In this document: piece after piece, positions 8,812-18,176 of the stretch | How positions within the stretch are numbered: position 1 is the stretch's first letter | Layout: each line of letters begins with the position of its first letter | Assembly (NCBI GenBank): GCA_964398945.1 | Contig: CAYNOT010000001.1 | Location: 1-64,000, forward strand | Source: JBGTGG01 sp964398945 | GTDB lineage: Bacteria; Bacteroidota; Bacteroidia; Cytophagales; Cyclobacteriaceae | Length of the DNA: 64,000 nucleotides | Reading direction: 5' to 3' | Made by a program: the position numbers and the translations under genes | Notes under the pieces: model-generated | Database searches by the model: none | What the model saw: only the letters and a program-made list of their open reading frames with translations | What the model was told of the DNA's origin: nothing

Positions 8812-10035
8812 TTAAGGCAACATTCGAAACTGAATCAACAGCGCTTCAAGGTTCCCTGAAAAATCCTTTACCTTGAGCAGTGTTTGAGAAACTTTTCCAA
8901 TAGGCTGATTTGGGAAACCATGATCGCGTAAATAATGCGTGAGCTTTAACACCATAAACCCATCCATCCACTGGTAATATCTTTTTAAGAAAGTAGTTTC
9001 TGAATTTGATTGGTCACGGATTTCTTCAACCGTTTTTGAAAATTGATCCTCAACCAAAAAATCCTGAAGTGGTTTTTCGAATATATTCAAGTAGGGTGCA
9101 TGTTTAAAGTATTGCGGGGCCGCTTCAAAAAAAGGTTTCAACACTTCATATACCCCTGAATTATAGGTCAACATTTCTTGCTTGTCTGTAACCCACTCCA
9201 ACTGCGCACGACCTGTCCCAAAAGGCACGCGATCGGAAACGCGACAGGATGGATAAACCGTTGCGTTCGAAATATTTTTCCAACCACCATGCGGGACCAG
9301 CTTATGTAAAAAATAAAAATCCTCGCCCGCTTTTCGCTTGTTCATCCCGCCTGCTTTTGCATAGGATGAGGCGCGAACAGCCATGCATGATCCAACGGTA
9401 TGAATGGCGTTTGGGTATCCCGCCTCACGCAGTCCTTCAATGTAACATCGCAAATGAAGTTCATACTGGATAATTCCTTTTCGCAATACCGGATCATGTT
9501 CACTTTTATAATCATGTTCAAAATGAAAGTGGCCAACCTTTACCTTTTTGTCCAGAAAAGCATCTTCTGCTTCGATCAAATAATTTTCAGAAACCGTGCA
9601 ATCCGCATCAAGGCAAACAATAGGGCCATCAATTTCCAACTCAGCCCACCGCTGCACCGCTTCATCCATTCCAATCTTTCTGGCATAACCAGCGCCAGCA
9701 TCCTTTTTGGGAATTGATTCTTCGCGAATAATATGCGTGGTAATAAAATCCGGCTGTTCGTTTTTTACCCAGATGTTAATCTGATCAATACATTTTGCGT
9801 TCGCCACCAAAATTTCCCCGGAAGAATTTTCCGGGGCATTAATAGTAATAATCACTTCCACTTTCCCGGACGGTGGGTTACAGGCCGCCAGCGAGTGTAA
9901 GGTTTCGAGGATGTTCGGCTCCTTAAAAGCCGGGATTGCGATAATCAAACAGGTGTTACGCGTTGGGGCTTCCGGTAAATAGCGCGGTGCCACACGAAAA
10001 CGCTTTAAATATGTTTCTACTATTTGCTTAATCAT
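8812..10035 (-). CDS. Family 2 glycosyltransferase
   Basis: A 407-residue GT-A fold enzyme, without membrane segments. IIAIPAFKEPNILETL opens the nucleotide-sugar domain, the metal-binding DAD is at about residues 143-145 (VCLDADCT), and RKAGEDFYFLHKL holds the ED acceptor motif of GT2 enzymes. Acceptor and sugar are unknown; single, unlinked GT2 genes are common. A TTG at 10044 would add three residues. The ATG at 10035 is preferred. The gene is divergent from miaE with 151 bp between. Confidence 0.85.
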   Translation of the reverse strand: MIKQIVETYLKRFRVAPRYLPEAPTRNTCLIIAIPAFKEPNILETLHSLAACNPPSGKVEVIITINAPENSSGEILVANAKCIDQINIWVKNEQPDFITTHIIREESIPKKDAGAGYARKIGMDEAVQRWAELEIDGPIVCLDADCTVSENYLIEAEDAFLDKKVKVGHFHFEHDYKSEHDPVLRKGIIQYELHLRCYIEGLREAGYPNAIHTVGSCMAVRASSYAKAGGMNKRKAGEDFYFLHKLVPHGGWKNISNATVYPSCRVSDRVPFGTGRAQLEWVTDKQEMLTYNSGVYEVLKPFFEAAPQYFKHAPYLNIFEKPLQDFLVEDQFSKTVEEIRDQSNSETTFLKRYYQWMDGFMVLKLTHYLRDHGFPNQPIGKVSQTLLKVKDFSGNLEALLIQFRMLP

Positions 10036-10126
10036 TTCTATCAATCCTATGGGATCAAAATTACCTGCTTATTTTTACGATCAAGAATAAAACCGAAAAA
10101 TGAAATCCAAAACCAATTATAAGCCT

Positions 10127-10164
10127 GGCGATTCCATCCCGAAAATATCGGGACAAGTTATGTC
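10127..10164 (+). repeat. 5'-UTR hairpin element, family C, copy 1
   Basis: The sequence GGCGATTCCATCCCGAAAAT continues into ATCGGGACAAGTTATGTCC. It contains the stem TCCCGA-aaata-TCGGGA and ends 23 bp before the miaE ATG. A near-identical element in the same orientation and at the same distance precedes the lipoprotein gene starting at 46428. It could be an mRNA leader structure or an intergenic repeat. Confidence 0.65.
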
Positions 10165-10186
10165 CACTAAAAACAATTATTAACAT

Positions 10187-10774
10187 ATGAAATACGCCAT
10201 TGACCTGAAAGTTGAATCCTCCAAAGAATGGCTCAATGCCGTTATGGGGGATTTCAATACCTTTCTACAAGACCATGCCGATTGCGAACGCAAAGCATCC
10301 GCCATGGCTACTTCCATGATCGCCAAATATCCGGACCGTGAATTGATCATTCCGGAAATGATCGAAACCGCGATAGAGGAACTTGAACATTTTCAACAGG
10401 TTTTTGCGCTGATGCAAAAACGTGGGGTTCCACTGCATACCGAAATGAAGGAAGATCCCTACATGAAGCAACTTTTACCACTGACACAAGGCGGAACGAA
10501 TGAGTCGCGTTTTCTTTCCCGGCTTTTGTTAGGGTCTATCGTAGAGATGCGGGGCTTCGAACGGTTTAAAATGATTGCGGATACACTGGAAGATCTTGAA
10601 ATGAAAACCTTCTATAAAGAGCTTTGGACCTCCGAGGCCAAACACGGCAATATCTTTGTGAAGCTGGCGCTCCATTATTTTGATGAAAAACTGGTGTACG
10701 AACGGTTGCATGAAATGATGGAATTTGAAGGCGAAGTGATTAATAATTTGCCCATTAGAGCAGCGTTGCACTGA
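10187..10774 (+). CDS. miaE: tRNA-(ms2io6A)-hydroxylase (MiaE-like)
   Basis: A 195-residue non-heme diiron protein. MiaE hydroxylates the isopentenyl group of ms2i6A37 in tRNAs reading U-starting codons. The ferritin-like four-helix bundle shows the iron ligands Glu65-x-x-His68 in IEELEHFQQVF and the second ExxH in SEAKHGNIFVKL. HADCERKASAMATSMIAKYPD is conserved in the family. Length fits the Bacteroidota form. It lies 94 bp before the ABC-F gene on the same strand, and both serve translation, though no shared transcript is proven. Confidence 0.87.
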   Translation: MKYAIDLKVESSKEWLNAVMGDFNTFLQDHADCERKASAMATSMIAKYPDRELIIPEMIETAIEELEHFQQVFALMQKRGVPLHTEMKEDPYMKQLLPLTQGGTNESRFLSRLLLGSIVEMRGFERFKMIADTLEDLEMKTFYKELWTSEAKHGNIFVKLALHYFDEKLVYERLHEMMEFEGEVINNLPIRAALH

Positions 10775-10868
10775 TTTCTAATTTGGACTACATCCCATGA
10801 AACACAATTAGAAATTAGCTCATTAGAAATTAGAAATCGCTTATCTTTGCCGCCTTATTTCAAGGTGT

Positions 10869-12512
10869 ATGATTTCAGTAGATGCGGTAAGTGTAGAATT
10901 CAGTGGTTCCAGCCTGTTTAGCGACCTCACATTTAATATTAACGAGAACGACCGCATTGCCCTGATGGGGAAAAATGGTGCAGGAAAATCGACTCTGCTC
11001 AAGATTATTGCTGGTGCAAACAAACCCACGCGAGGCAAGGTTTCTGCCCCAAAAGATGCCATCATTGCTTACCTTCCACAACATTTATTAACGGCTGACG
11101 ATTGTACGGTTTTCGAAGAAGCTTCCAAGGCTTTTTCTGAAATCCTGAACATGAAAAATGAAATCGACAGGCTGAACCAACAACTTGAAACCCGCACGGA
11201 TTACGAATCGGATGAATATTCAAAAATCATAGAACAAGTTTCAGAACTCAGTGAAAAATACTATTCAATCGAAGAAGTGAATTTCGATGCGGAAGTTGAA
11301 AAAACATTAATGGGGTTAGGTTTTCTCCGGTCAGATTTCACACGTTCAACAAGTGAATTTAGTGGGGGTTGGAGAATGCGGATTGAACTCGCTAAAATAT
11401 TATTGCGTAAACCCGATCTTATTCTTTTGGATGAGCCTACCAACCATCTTGACATCGAGTCGGTGCAATGGTTGGAAGAATTTCTAAAGACCAGCGCCAA
11501 AGCGGTTATTGTGATCAGCCACGATAAAGCATTCGTTGATAACCTGACCAATCGTACGATTGAAATTACGATGGGCAAGATCTATGATTATAAAACCAAC
11601 TATTCGCACTATTTGCAATTAAGGAAAGAAAGACGAGAACAACAGCAAAAACAATTTGATGATCAACAAAAAGAAATTGCAGATATTCAAACCTTCATTG
11701 ACCGCTTCAAGGGAACGTATTCCAAAACGTTGCAAGTGCAGTCGCGCGTAAAAATGCTTGAGAAAATCAAGATCGTTGAAGTAGATGAAGTAGATACTTC
11801 TTCGTTGAACCTGAAGTTCCCTCCTGCCCCACGCTCCGGAAACTATCCGGTGATCGCGGAAGACATTACAAAGAAATATGGTGATCATGTTGTATTTCAG
11901 AATGCATCACTTACTATTGAGCGCGGACAAAAAGTTGCATTTGTTGGAAAGAATGGTGAGGGGAAATCCACGTTGGTGAAAGCCATTATGGGTGAAATTG
12001 AAGTGGATGGAAAATTACAGGTTGGCCACAATTCGCAGATCGGATATTTCGCACAAAATGAAGCTGCGCTACTGGACGAAAGCATATCTGTTTTTGATAC
12101 GATCGATCAGATTGCACAAGGTGACATTCGTACACAAATCAAAAATATCCTGGGTGCTTTTATGTTTGGTGGCGATACCATTGAAAAGAAGGTAAAGGTG
12201 TTGTCCGGTGGTGAGCGAACCCGGTTGGCGATGATCAAATTATTATTGCAACCTGTTAACCTGTTAATCCTCGATGAGCCAACAAACCACCTTGACATTC
12301 GTTCGAAAGATATTTTAAAAGACGCTCTTAAAGCTTTTGACGGAACGTTGATACTGGTTTCCCACGACCGTGATTTCTTAGATGGCCTTGCGGAAAAAGT
12401 ATTTGAGTTTGGGAACAAACGGATCAAAGAACACTTTGAAGATATCAATGGTTTCTTACGCAACAAAAAAATCGAAAACCTGAAAGAGATTGAACGGAAG
12501 GTAACAGCGTAA
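10869..12512 (+). CDS. ABC-F family ribosome-associated ATPase
   Basis: A 547-residue protein with two ABC domains and no membrane segment. Walker A motifs are GKNGAGKST (34-42) and GKNGEGKST (about 360-368). Signatures are FSGGWRMR and LSGGERTR. Both Walker B motifs read LLDEPTNHLDI or LILDEPTNHLDI. The charged linker after residue 240 (RKERREQQQKQFDDQQKEI) is the P-site tRNA interaction motif region. ABC-F proteins bind the ribosomal E site and relieve stalls; this housekeeping type resembles YbiT or EttA more than antibiotic-protection members. The 3' end of the gene is duplicated downstream, so part of the locus may be missing in the assembly gap. Confidence 0.93.
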   Translation: MISVDAVSVEFSGSSLFSDLTFNINENDRIALMGKNGAGKSTLLKIIAGANKPTRGKVSAPKDAIIAYLPQHLLTADDCTVFEEASKAFSEILNMKNEIDRLNQQLETRTDYESDEYSKIIEQVSELSEKYYSIEEVNFDAEVEKTLMGLGFLRSDFTRSTSEFSGGWRMRIELAKILLRKPDLILLDEPTNHLDIESVQWLEEFLKTSAKAVIVISHDKAFVDNLTNRTIEITMGKIYDYKTNYSHYLQLRKERREQQQKQFDDQQKEIADIQTFIDRFKGTYSKTLQVQSRVKMLEKIKIVEVDEVDTSSLNLKFPPAPRSGNYPVIAEDITKKYGDHVVFQNASLTIERGQKVAFVGKNGEGKSTLVKAIMGEIEVDGKLQVGHNSQIGYFAQNEAALLDESISVFDTIDQIAQGDIRTQIKNILGAFMFGGDTIEKKVKVLSGGERTRLAMIKLLLQPVNLLILDEPTNHLDIRSKDILKDALKAFDGTLILVSHDRDFLDGLAEKVFEFGNKRIKEHFEDINGFLRNKKIENLKEIERKVTA

Positions 12513-12883
12513 TTTTTTTCACGCAAAGNNNNNNNNNNNNNNNNNNNNNNNNNNNNNNNNNNNNNNNNNNNNNNNNNNNNNNNNNNNNNNNNNNNNNNNN
12601 NNNNNNNNNNNNNNNNNNNNNNNNNNNNCGTTTCTTACGCAACAAAAAATAGAAAACCTGAAAGAGATTGAACGGAAGGTAACAGCGTAATTTTTTTCAC
12701 GCAAAGCCCGCTAAGTTTTTCGCAAAGCCCGCAGAGAAATAAAATCAAGAATTCTTTGATAAAAGCCTTTCTTAGTTCGGGAACAAACGGATAAAAGAAT
12801 ACTTTAAGGATATCAAACCGTTTCTTACGCAACAAAAAATAGAAAACCTGAAAGAGATTGAACGGAAGGTAACTGCAAGTTAA
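12411..12883 (+). repeat. Tandem copies of the ABC-F gene tail, with an assembly gap
   Basis: The last ~35 codons of the ABC-F gene occur three times: in the gene itself (12411-12512), partly visible after the gap (12629-12690), and again at 12776-12883. The third copy keeps the frame for 35 residues with changes (RIKEYFKDIKPFLTQQKIEN against RIKEHFEDINGFLRNKKIEN) and ends in a new TAA. Copies two and three share PFLTQQ, so they arose from one another. 100 Ns at 12529-12628 are a gap of unknown true length, probably because the repeat collapsed in assembly. Confidence 0.92.
12529..12628. other. Assembly gap (100 Ns)
   Basis: Exactly 100 undetermined bases inside a tandem repeat. A fixed round number means the real length is not known. 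More repeat copies could be hidden here. Confidence 0.98.
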
Positions 12884-13079
12884 TTTTTGATTTGTTGATT
12901 TAAGATTTAGTGATTGCTACTTCATAAGATAATTGATCATCAAATTCATTGAACCCATTATTGAACCGCCAATAACCTTAAACTCCTTCCACGCAAAGTC
13001 CGCTAAGTTTTTCGCAAAGCCCGCGGAGAAATAAAATCAAGAATCCATACTTTTTGCGTGCCCTGCGTCTTCTTTGTGG
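12698..13079. repeat. CGCAAAG-rich intergenic repeats, two copies
   Basis: A block of about 55 bp starting CACGCAAAGCCCGCTAAG and running through TTTTTCGCAAAGCCCGC to GAAATAAAATCAAGAAT occurs at 12698-12752 and again at 12990-13045; its first bases also appear just before the gap (12519-12528). The second copy is followed by a related run (TTTTTGCGTGCCCTGCGTCT). Between them (12884-12989) nothing coding is seen. Such repeats occur between genes in many Bacteroidota. Confidence 0.75.
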
Positions 13080-13096
13080 CGCGTCTGCATGAAAAA

Positions 13097-14221
13097 TTAT
13101 ACTTTGATAAAAACCTTTCTCTTGTAAAGCACCCAACCAAATAACCAACAAAAGCTTACAATCAATACCGCAAATAAAAACGATGCAAACTTCAGTTGAT
13201 TAGGAAGCACCGCAGCCAGCACATCCTGATAAAGCCAGCTGTACAAATTATTTGACCCGGTTTCCGTTTCCCACTTCACAATTCCAATCATCACTTTAAC
13301 AAGTACACCAGACAAAACATAGATGATCATCGGGTTCATACCAAAAACAACAAAAGGTTGTGTCCAGTTTGTATATCCACGTATGTCAATCAACTCAATC
13401 AGGATTCCTAACACAATACAGGCAATACCGCCCGTATACAATACATACGAACTTGTCCATAGAGGTTTGTTGATTGGAAAATACTGATCCCAAAATAAGC
13501 CTACGAAAATGGCCAGCGATCCAATGATCAATAAATTTTTTACCAACAGGTTTTTCTCCGAAGAAGTTTGAATTAGCTTCCCTGTCAGATATCCAAATAT
13601 CACCGTTACGGCCGAGGGAATGGTACTAAACAAACCTTCCGGATCAAAAGGGATTCCAAAACCTTTGTACACATGGTTTTCACCAAAAACTTTTAGATCG
13701 ACAATTCGCGCAAAATTATCCTCCAACGAAAACGGCTGTTCACCACCAAAAAAAATCAGTACCAACCAGTACCCCACTAAAATCAAAACACCCGCACGCA
13801 ATAGTTGGTTTGCTGGAACAAGAATGCAAATGAATACACCTATTCCGTATGCTAAAGCAATCCGCTGCAACACCCCCATTATCCTTAGGTTTTCAATCGT
13901 GCGATTATAGAAAGGGAAATAATTCAATGCCAATCCAATAACAAAAATCAAAACAACACGCTTGAGTATTTTCATCGTCAACCGTGTATCAAGTTGTTGA
14001 TTGAATTTTGAAAAGGAAAAGAACATCGAAACACCTACAATAAAAAGAAAGAACGGGAACACTAAATCCGTTGGGGTTGCGCCATCCCACTTCGCGTGGA
14101 GCAAGGGTGCATACACATGCGACCATGATCCGGGCGTGTTTACCAAAATCATAAATGCAATGGTCATTCCCCGGAACACATCCAAGGCAAGCAACCGGTT
14201 GTTTTGTAATGTTGTAGTCAT
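13097..14221 (-). CDS. NagX-like/DUF5009 membrane acyltransferase family protein
   Basis: A 374-residue polytopic membrane protein with about ten hydrophobic segments. The N-terminal RLLALDVFRGMTIAFMILVN and PFFLFIVGVSMFFS are signatures of the family that includes human heparan-alpha-glucosaminide N-acetyltransferase (HGSNAT) and bacterial NagX, which in amino-sugar gene sets is thought to act on N-acetylglucosamine-containing material. Here it is the last gene of an operon with two fucosidases; its ATG overlaps the stop of the preceding gene by one base (TAATG), a sign of coupled translation. A role in acetylating or transporting released sugars is inferred only from that context. Confidence 0.83.
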   Translation of the reverse strand: MTTTLQNNRLLALDVFRGMTIAFMILVNTPGSWSHVYAPLLHAKWDGATPTDLVFPFFLFIVGVSMFFSFSKFNQQLDTRLTMKILKRVVLIFVIGLALNYFPFYNRTIENLRIMGVLQRIALAYGIGVFICILVPANQLLRAGVLILVGYWLVLIFFGGEQPFSLEDNFARIVDLKVFGENHVYKGFGIPFDPEGLFSTIPSAVTVIFGYLTGKLIQTSSEKNLLVKNLLIIGSLAIFVGLFWDQYFPINKPLWTSSYVLYTGGIACIVLGILIELIDIRGYTNWTQPFVVFGMNPMIIYVLSGVLVKVMIGIVKWETETGSNNLYSWLYQDVLAAVLPNQLKFASFLFAVLIVSFCWLFGWVLYKRKVFIKV

Positions 14222-15561
14222 TAGTTAAATCCTCCTTTTCCGTTATAAAGTTTTATGGGCCCCTCCAACTTCACCTCCAACACGGTTACATATTTATCCA
14301 AAACATTTTCGGGCACATCCATGTACATCAAACCCGGTACATGGCTCCATGAAATTTTCCCGACAATTTTGTGGTTCAGTTTTGTTCCATTGCCAACCAC
14401 TTCAATATTTTTAATTTCATTCACCAATCCTTTAATCATTATTTGTCCATGGGTTTTTCCATGCAGGAATAAATACAACGTTGTGGAGTCTTTTGATAAG
14501 GTGGTCGGCCCGTAAAAATGACCTTGCTGTATACCCGCAATTGTATTGAAGATTGCCTTGCCGTTTTTCTTGTTCCACGCCCCGAGTTCTTTTAACACAT
14601 GAACCTGTTCTTCAGGTATTGTCCCATCAGCTTTTGGCCCAATGTCAAGCAATAAATTGCCACCATTCGAAACTGCATCTACAAAAATGGTAATGATCTC
14701 ATACGGGGTTTTCCAATTGGTGTCTGTCGGTTGGTATCCCCAATTATTATTGATGGTCATGCAAAGCTCCCACCACTTGTAATCAGGTTTAGAAACCGGG
14801 AAGTTCTGTTCCGGTGTTTCATAATCGCCATACCCTTGCAGTCGGCCATTGATGATCGATGTTGGGTTGGTTGCTAAAATTTGTTGCCGGACTTTTTCTG
14901 ATTCCCATTGCTCTGATGAATGTTCCCAATCACCATCAAACCACATCACATCAGGTTTATAGTTCGTATTGATTTCACTGATTTGACCTTGAAAAAATTT
15001 CCTGAATGAATTCCAGCGGGCATAATCATTTTCAATTTTATATTTTGCACTATCAGAAAGAAAACCGGGATAGTCGGGATGCGTCCAATCAATCAAAGAA
15101 AAATAGGCACCGCATTTCAAATCCCGTTTACGGAGTTCTTCAAAGAACGGTTTGATCATATCACGTTTCGCAGGTGTCTTTTTTACAATACTCAAATCAT
15201 TCATCTTTGTATTGTACATGGCCACTCCATCATGGTGTTTTGTGGTAATCACGGCATAGCGTGCCCCGCTTTCTTTAATCAAATCTGCCCAATATGACGG
15301 GTCATATTTTTTTAATGTAAATCCGTTGAGTTGTTTCATGTAATCAGCATGGCTGATTTTCTTATTGAAGAAACTCCACGATTCATCAATTCCATTCACC
15401 GCATAAATACCGGTATGGATAAATATCCCCAGCTTTGCATCGGCAAACCACTGCATCTTTTCTTCGATATCAGATTCCTTTACTTTGCTTTGTGCAAAAC
15501 CAGCTTGTACAACAAGTAAAAGAAGAAATCCTGGTATCAGTTTCGATAATATTTTATTCAT
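14221..15561 (-). CDS. GH29 alpha-L-fucosidase, secreted
   Basis: A 446-residue exported hydrolase with a Sec signal peptide (LIPGFLLLLVVQAGFAQ). GH29 enzymes remove alpha-L-fucose from glycans by a retaining mechanism. KHHDG at 108-112 lines the fucose site, and Asp209 in VMWFDGDWEHS is the expected nucleophile. The ending has the C-terminal beta-sandwich of the family. A TTG at 15570 would add three residues; the ATG at 15561, two bases from the stop of the preceding gene, is preferred because it leaves a clean signal peptide. It is the second of two GH29 genes in a row that differ strongly in sequence, so they probably have different linkage specificities. Confidence 0.9.
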   Translation of the reverse strand: MNKILSKLIPGFLLLLVVQAGFAQSKVKESDIEEKMQWFADAKLGIFIHTGIYAVNGIDESWSFFNKKISHADYMKQLNGFTLKKYDPSYWADLIKESGARYAVITTKHHDGVAMYNTKMNDLSIVKKTPAKRDMIKPFFEELRKRDLKCGAYFSLIDWTHPDYPGFLSDSAKYKIENDYARWNSFRKFFQGQISEINTNYKPDVMWFDGDWEHSSEQWESEKVRQQILATNPTSIINGRLQGYGDYETPEQNFPVSKPDYKWWELCMTINNNWGYQPTDTNWKTPYEIITIFVDAVSNGGNLLLDIGPKADGTIPEEQVHVLKELGAWNKKNGKAIFNTIAGIQQGHFYGPTTLSKDSTTLYLFLHGKTHGQIMIKGLVNEIKNIEVVGNGTKLNHKIVGKISWSHVPGLMYMDVPENVLDKYVTVLEVKLEGPIKLYNGKGGFN

Positions 15562-15562
15562 A

Positions 15563-16963
15563 TCATTCAATTAAATTTTCATCTATATGAAATGCGGAAA
15601 TCGTATTTAACAATACCTGACCCTTTGCTTCTTCAATCGTTATCCGAATAGTATTTACATTTTTTGAAGGAAAGGTTAGAATCCGTTTATGACCAATCGT
15701 TGTTCCTTCAACTTCACCAAGTGAATTATTACCGGCATCCAAAAAATCAACACGAAACGATTTAACCTGCTGGCCAAATTCTATGGCTTCGCTTAATTGT
15801 ATGGCATTAACAATAGTTGATTTTGGAAAGCGAAAAACAACAGGTCCTTTTTCCACCTTTACGAAAGTTGCACCATCACCATCTGTTAATTTCCTCGTAG
15901 TCTTTCCTTTTATTTGAGTTGCAATGCCGCTTAGCAAGTCATTGCTAAAATTATTTTCCCTTAATTTTTTAAAACCGGCCAACGCAACCGAATCGAATGA
16001 AGTAAATAAACCGCTTCTATCCGGAGGAACATTCAACAATAAATTGGCGCCACGGCCAACCGATTTAAGATATAGATCAAATAACTGCTCCGGGGTTTTT
16101 ACTTTATCATCTTCTTCCTGATGATAAAACCATCCCGGACGAATGCTCACATCGCATTCAGCGGGAATCCAATTTGCACCATTTTCCTCACCAGAATTTA
16201 AAACTTCTGTTGAAGGCGCACCTATTCCTGGAGTAAAACCTTCAGTATTTAATAAATTCCAATTGGTTTCCCCTGCAATCCCTTTTTCATTCCCAACCCA
16301 GCGCACATCCGGGCCAACATCACTAAACACAACCGTAGTAGGTGAAAGGTCTCTAACCGTTTTGCGAAACAACGGCCAATCATATTCCTGCCTTTTTCCA
16401 TTGGGCCCTTCGCCATTGGCGCCATCCCACCAAAATTCCCAGATAGGTCCGTAGTTGGTAAATATTTCTTTCATCATATCCACAAAAACCTGGTTGTATT
16501 CCGGGGTGCCATACTCTGGATGATTACGATCCCACGGGGAAAGGTACACGCCAAACTTCAAATTGAATTCTTTACATGACACTGAAAGCTCTTTCAAGAC
16601 ATCGCCCTTTCCATCCCTCCAAGGACTTTCACGAACAGTGTGGCTAGAATAATCGCTGGGCCACAAACAAAATCCATCATGATGTTTCGCAGTGATAATG
16701 ATACCTGCTGCCCCCGCTTGTTTTGCGATCCGGCACCATTGTCTTGTGTCCAATGCTGTGGGATTAAATATTTCTGTTTTCTCATCGCCTTCGCCCCACT
16801 CTTTGTTGGTAAATGTATTCGGCCCGAAATGTATGAAGAGATAAAATTCATCATCGTGCCATTTAAGTTGCGCAGGAGATGGAACAGGGGCCGATACTTT
16901 TTCATCCGGTGTGCAACCCAAACAAATAATCAGAAAAAGGAGAAGATAAAGTACCGCTTTCAT
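15563..16963 (-). CDS. GH29 alpha-L-fucosidase, lipoprotein
   Basis: A 466-residue lipoprotein: lipobox LIICLGC puts the lipidated cysteine at residue 17. The catalytic domain shows FIHFGPNTFTNKEWG, KHHDG (93-97) and Asp180 in WEFWWDGANGEG, the GH29 nucleophile. A C-terminal beta-sandwich domain (after residue 350) resembles a carbohydrate-binding discoidin-like fold, as in many Bacteroidota fucosidases of the second GH29 subfamily that are strict for linkage. It lies between a Rieske oxygenase (14 bp upstream) and the second fucosidase, in one operon. Confidence 0.9.
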   Translation of the reverse strand: MKAVLYLLLFLIICLGCTPDEKVSAPVPSPAQLKWHDDEFYLFIHFGPNTFTNKEWGEGDEKTEIFNPTALDTRQWCRIAKQAGAAGIIITAKHHDGFCLWPSDYSSHTVRESPWRDGKGDVLKELSVSCKEFNLKFGVYLSPWDRNHPEYGTPEYNQVFVDMMKEIFTNYGPIWEFWWDGANGEGPNGKRQEYDWPLFRKTVRDLSPTTVVFSDVGPDVRWVGNEKGIAGETNWNLLNTEGFTPGIGAPSTEVLNSGEENGANWIPAECDVSIRPGWFYHQEEDDKVKTPEQLFDLYLKSVGRGANLLLNVPPDRSGLFTSFDSVALAGFKKLRENNFSNDLLSGIATQIKGKTTRKLTDGDGATFVKVEKGPVVFRFPKSTIVNAIQLSEAIEFGQQVKSFRVDFLDAGNNSLGEVEGTTIGHKRILTFPSKNVNTIRITIEEAKGQVLLNTISAFHIDENLIE

Positions 16964-16977
16964 TTACTATTTGGAAA

Positions 16978-18024
16978 CTAGGTAATCCAGCGAAGTGTTT
17001 GCGATGGCAATGTGTTTTCAAAGGGGGTTCCTTCCTCAACTGATTTTGTCCAACTTTTCTTCAATTCATAATACCAGCGTGCCTGCACATCGGGATCACC
17101 GAGCAACATTAATTTCGGATTGGTGTCCAACCCTTCTTTCAGTTTTTGAAAGACACCTAAATCCTGGCCAATAAATGTTTTTCCTAAACTCTTTAGCGGT
17201 GTCCAGAGAAATTTTGCAAGGCCAATGGTGGTATAGAATATATGGTTGAGTTCGGTTTGGTTTTCATCAACCGGGGTCAACGTAGTAATGGAAATAATTT
17301 CGTTCTTGCCAACCTGGATATGTTCCAGCCGGTTGCCCGGGATTTGAAAATTGATTTCAGTGCTCGTCCCTCCTTTTAAAACTGAATACCCTTTTGAATT
17401 GGAAGAAGGTTTATGACGCTTCATAATGAATCCTTTTTCAAAAGGTTCAAAGTTTTTTTCTTTTAGCTTCAGGTTTTTTGAAGACCTCCAAAACCAACTC
17501 TGATGCACAAACGTAACGTGTGCCGGATCGATCAACCCAATAACAGAGTGATCAATATTGGTGGGCATCATCACCGTTTCTACGTGCAGGAATTTCTTAT
17601 CGGGCGCCAACAAGAGGTTTGGCAGACCATTTTCTGCCCCCTCTAGTTTCAGTTTGTTTTGCGGGATGTAGACCCAAATGGTACCGTTGATTTCTTTGCA
17701 CGGATATTCATACACTTTGATCTTACTCACATCCATTTTGTCATCTGCCAATGCCGGAATTCCCGTACAGGTTCCTGCACAATTGAATTTCCATCCATGA
17801 TAACAGCACTGTATTGTTTCCCCATCGAACCAACCCGCAGAAAGCGGAACACCCCGGTGCGGGCAATTGTCCTTTAAGGCAAATGGTTTATCATTATTGT
17901 CCCTGCCGAAGACAATGGTTTCGCCCAGGATTTTCTTCTGTCTTAATTTTCCTGTTTTAATTTCTGATCCATGATAGGCAAAGTACCAGAGATTCTTTAA
18001 AAAAAGTGGTTGATCAGTATCCAT
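16978..18024 (-). CDS. Rieske non-heme iron oxygenase, alpha subunit
   Basis: A 348-residue oxygenase. The Rieske 2Fe-2S ligands are Cys54-x-His56 (NCPHRGVPLS) and Cys73-x-x-His76 (QCCYHGWKF). The mononuclear iron site is D166-x2-H169-x4-H174 (IDPAHVTFVH), exactly the spacing of the ring-hydroxylating family. Length and the single-subunit form fit the vanillate demethylase/PaO-like group, which demethylate or hydroxylate small aromatic or other substrates. No ferredoxin or reductase gene is nearby. It is the first gene of the operon with two fucosidases, an unusual pairing. No substrate can be named. Confidence 0.88.
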   Translation of the reverse strand: MDTDQPLFLKNLWYFAYHGSEIKTGKLRQKKILGETIVFGRDNNDKPFALKDNCPHRGVPLSAGWFDGETIQCCYHGWKFNCAGTCTGIPALADDKMDVSKIKVYEYPCKEINGTIWVYIPQNKLKLEGAENGLPNLLLAPDKKFLHVETVMMPTNIDHSVIGLIDPAHVTFVHQSWFWRSSKNLKLKEKNFEPFEKGFIMKRHKPSSNSKGYSVLKGGTSTEINFQIPGNRLEHIQVGKNEIISITTLTPVDENQTELNHIFYTTIGLAKFLWTPLKSLGKTFIGQDLGVFQKLKEGLDTNPKLMLLGDPDVQARWYYELKKSWTKSVEEGTPFENTLPSQTLRWIT

Positions 18025-18176
18025 GAGACGAATTAATATACCAAATCAAACATATTTTTGGGCGCATTACAAGGAAGATGCTAGTTAATTAAACCACCAG
18101 TAAAGCACATGCACACATCACTATTTCATTTGATTATCGTCAAACATGAAACACATACTTTGAAGCGGCCTTAAAC

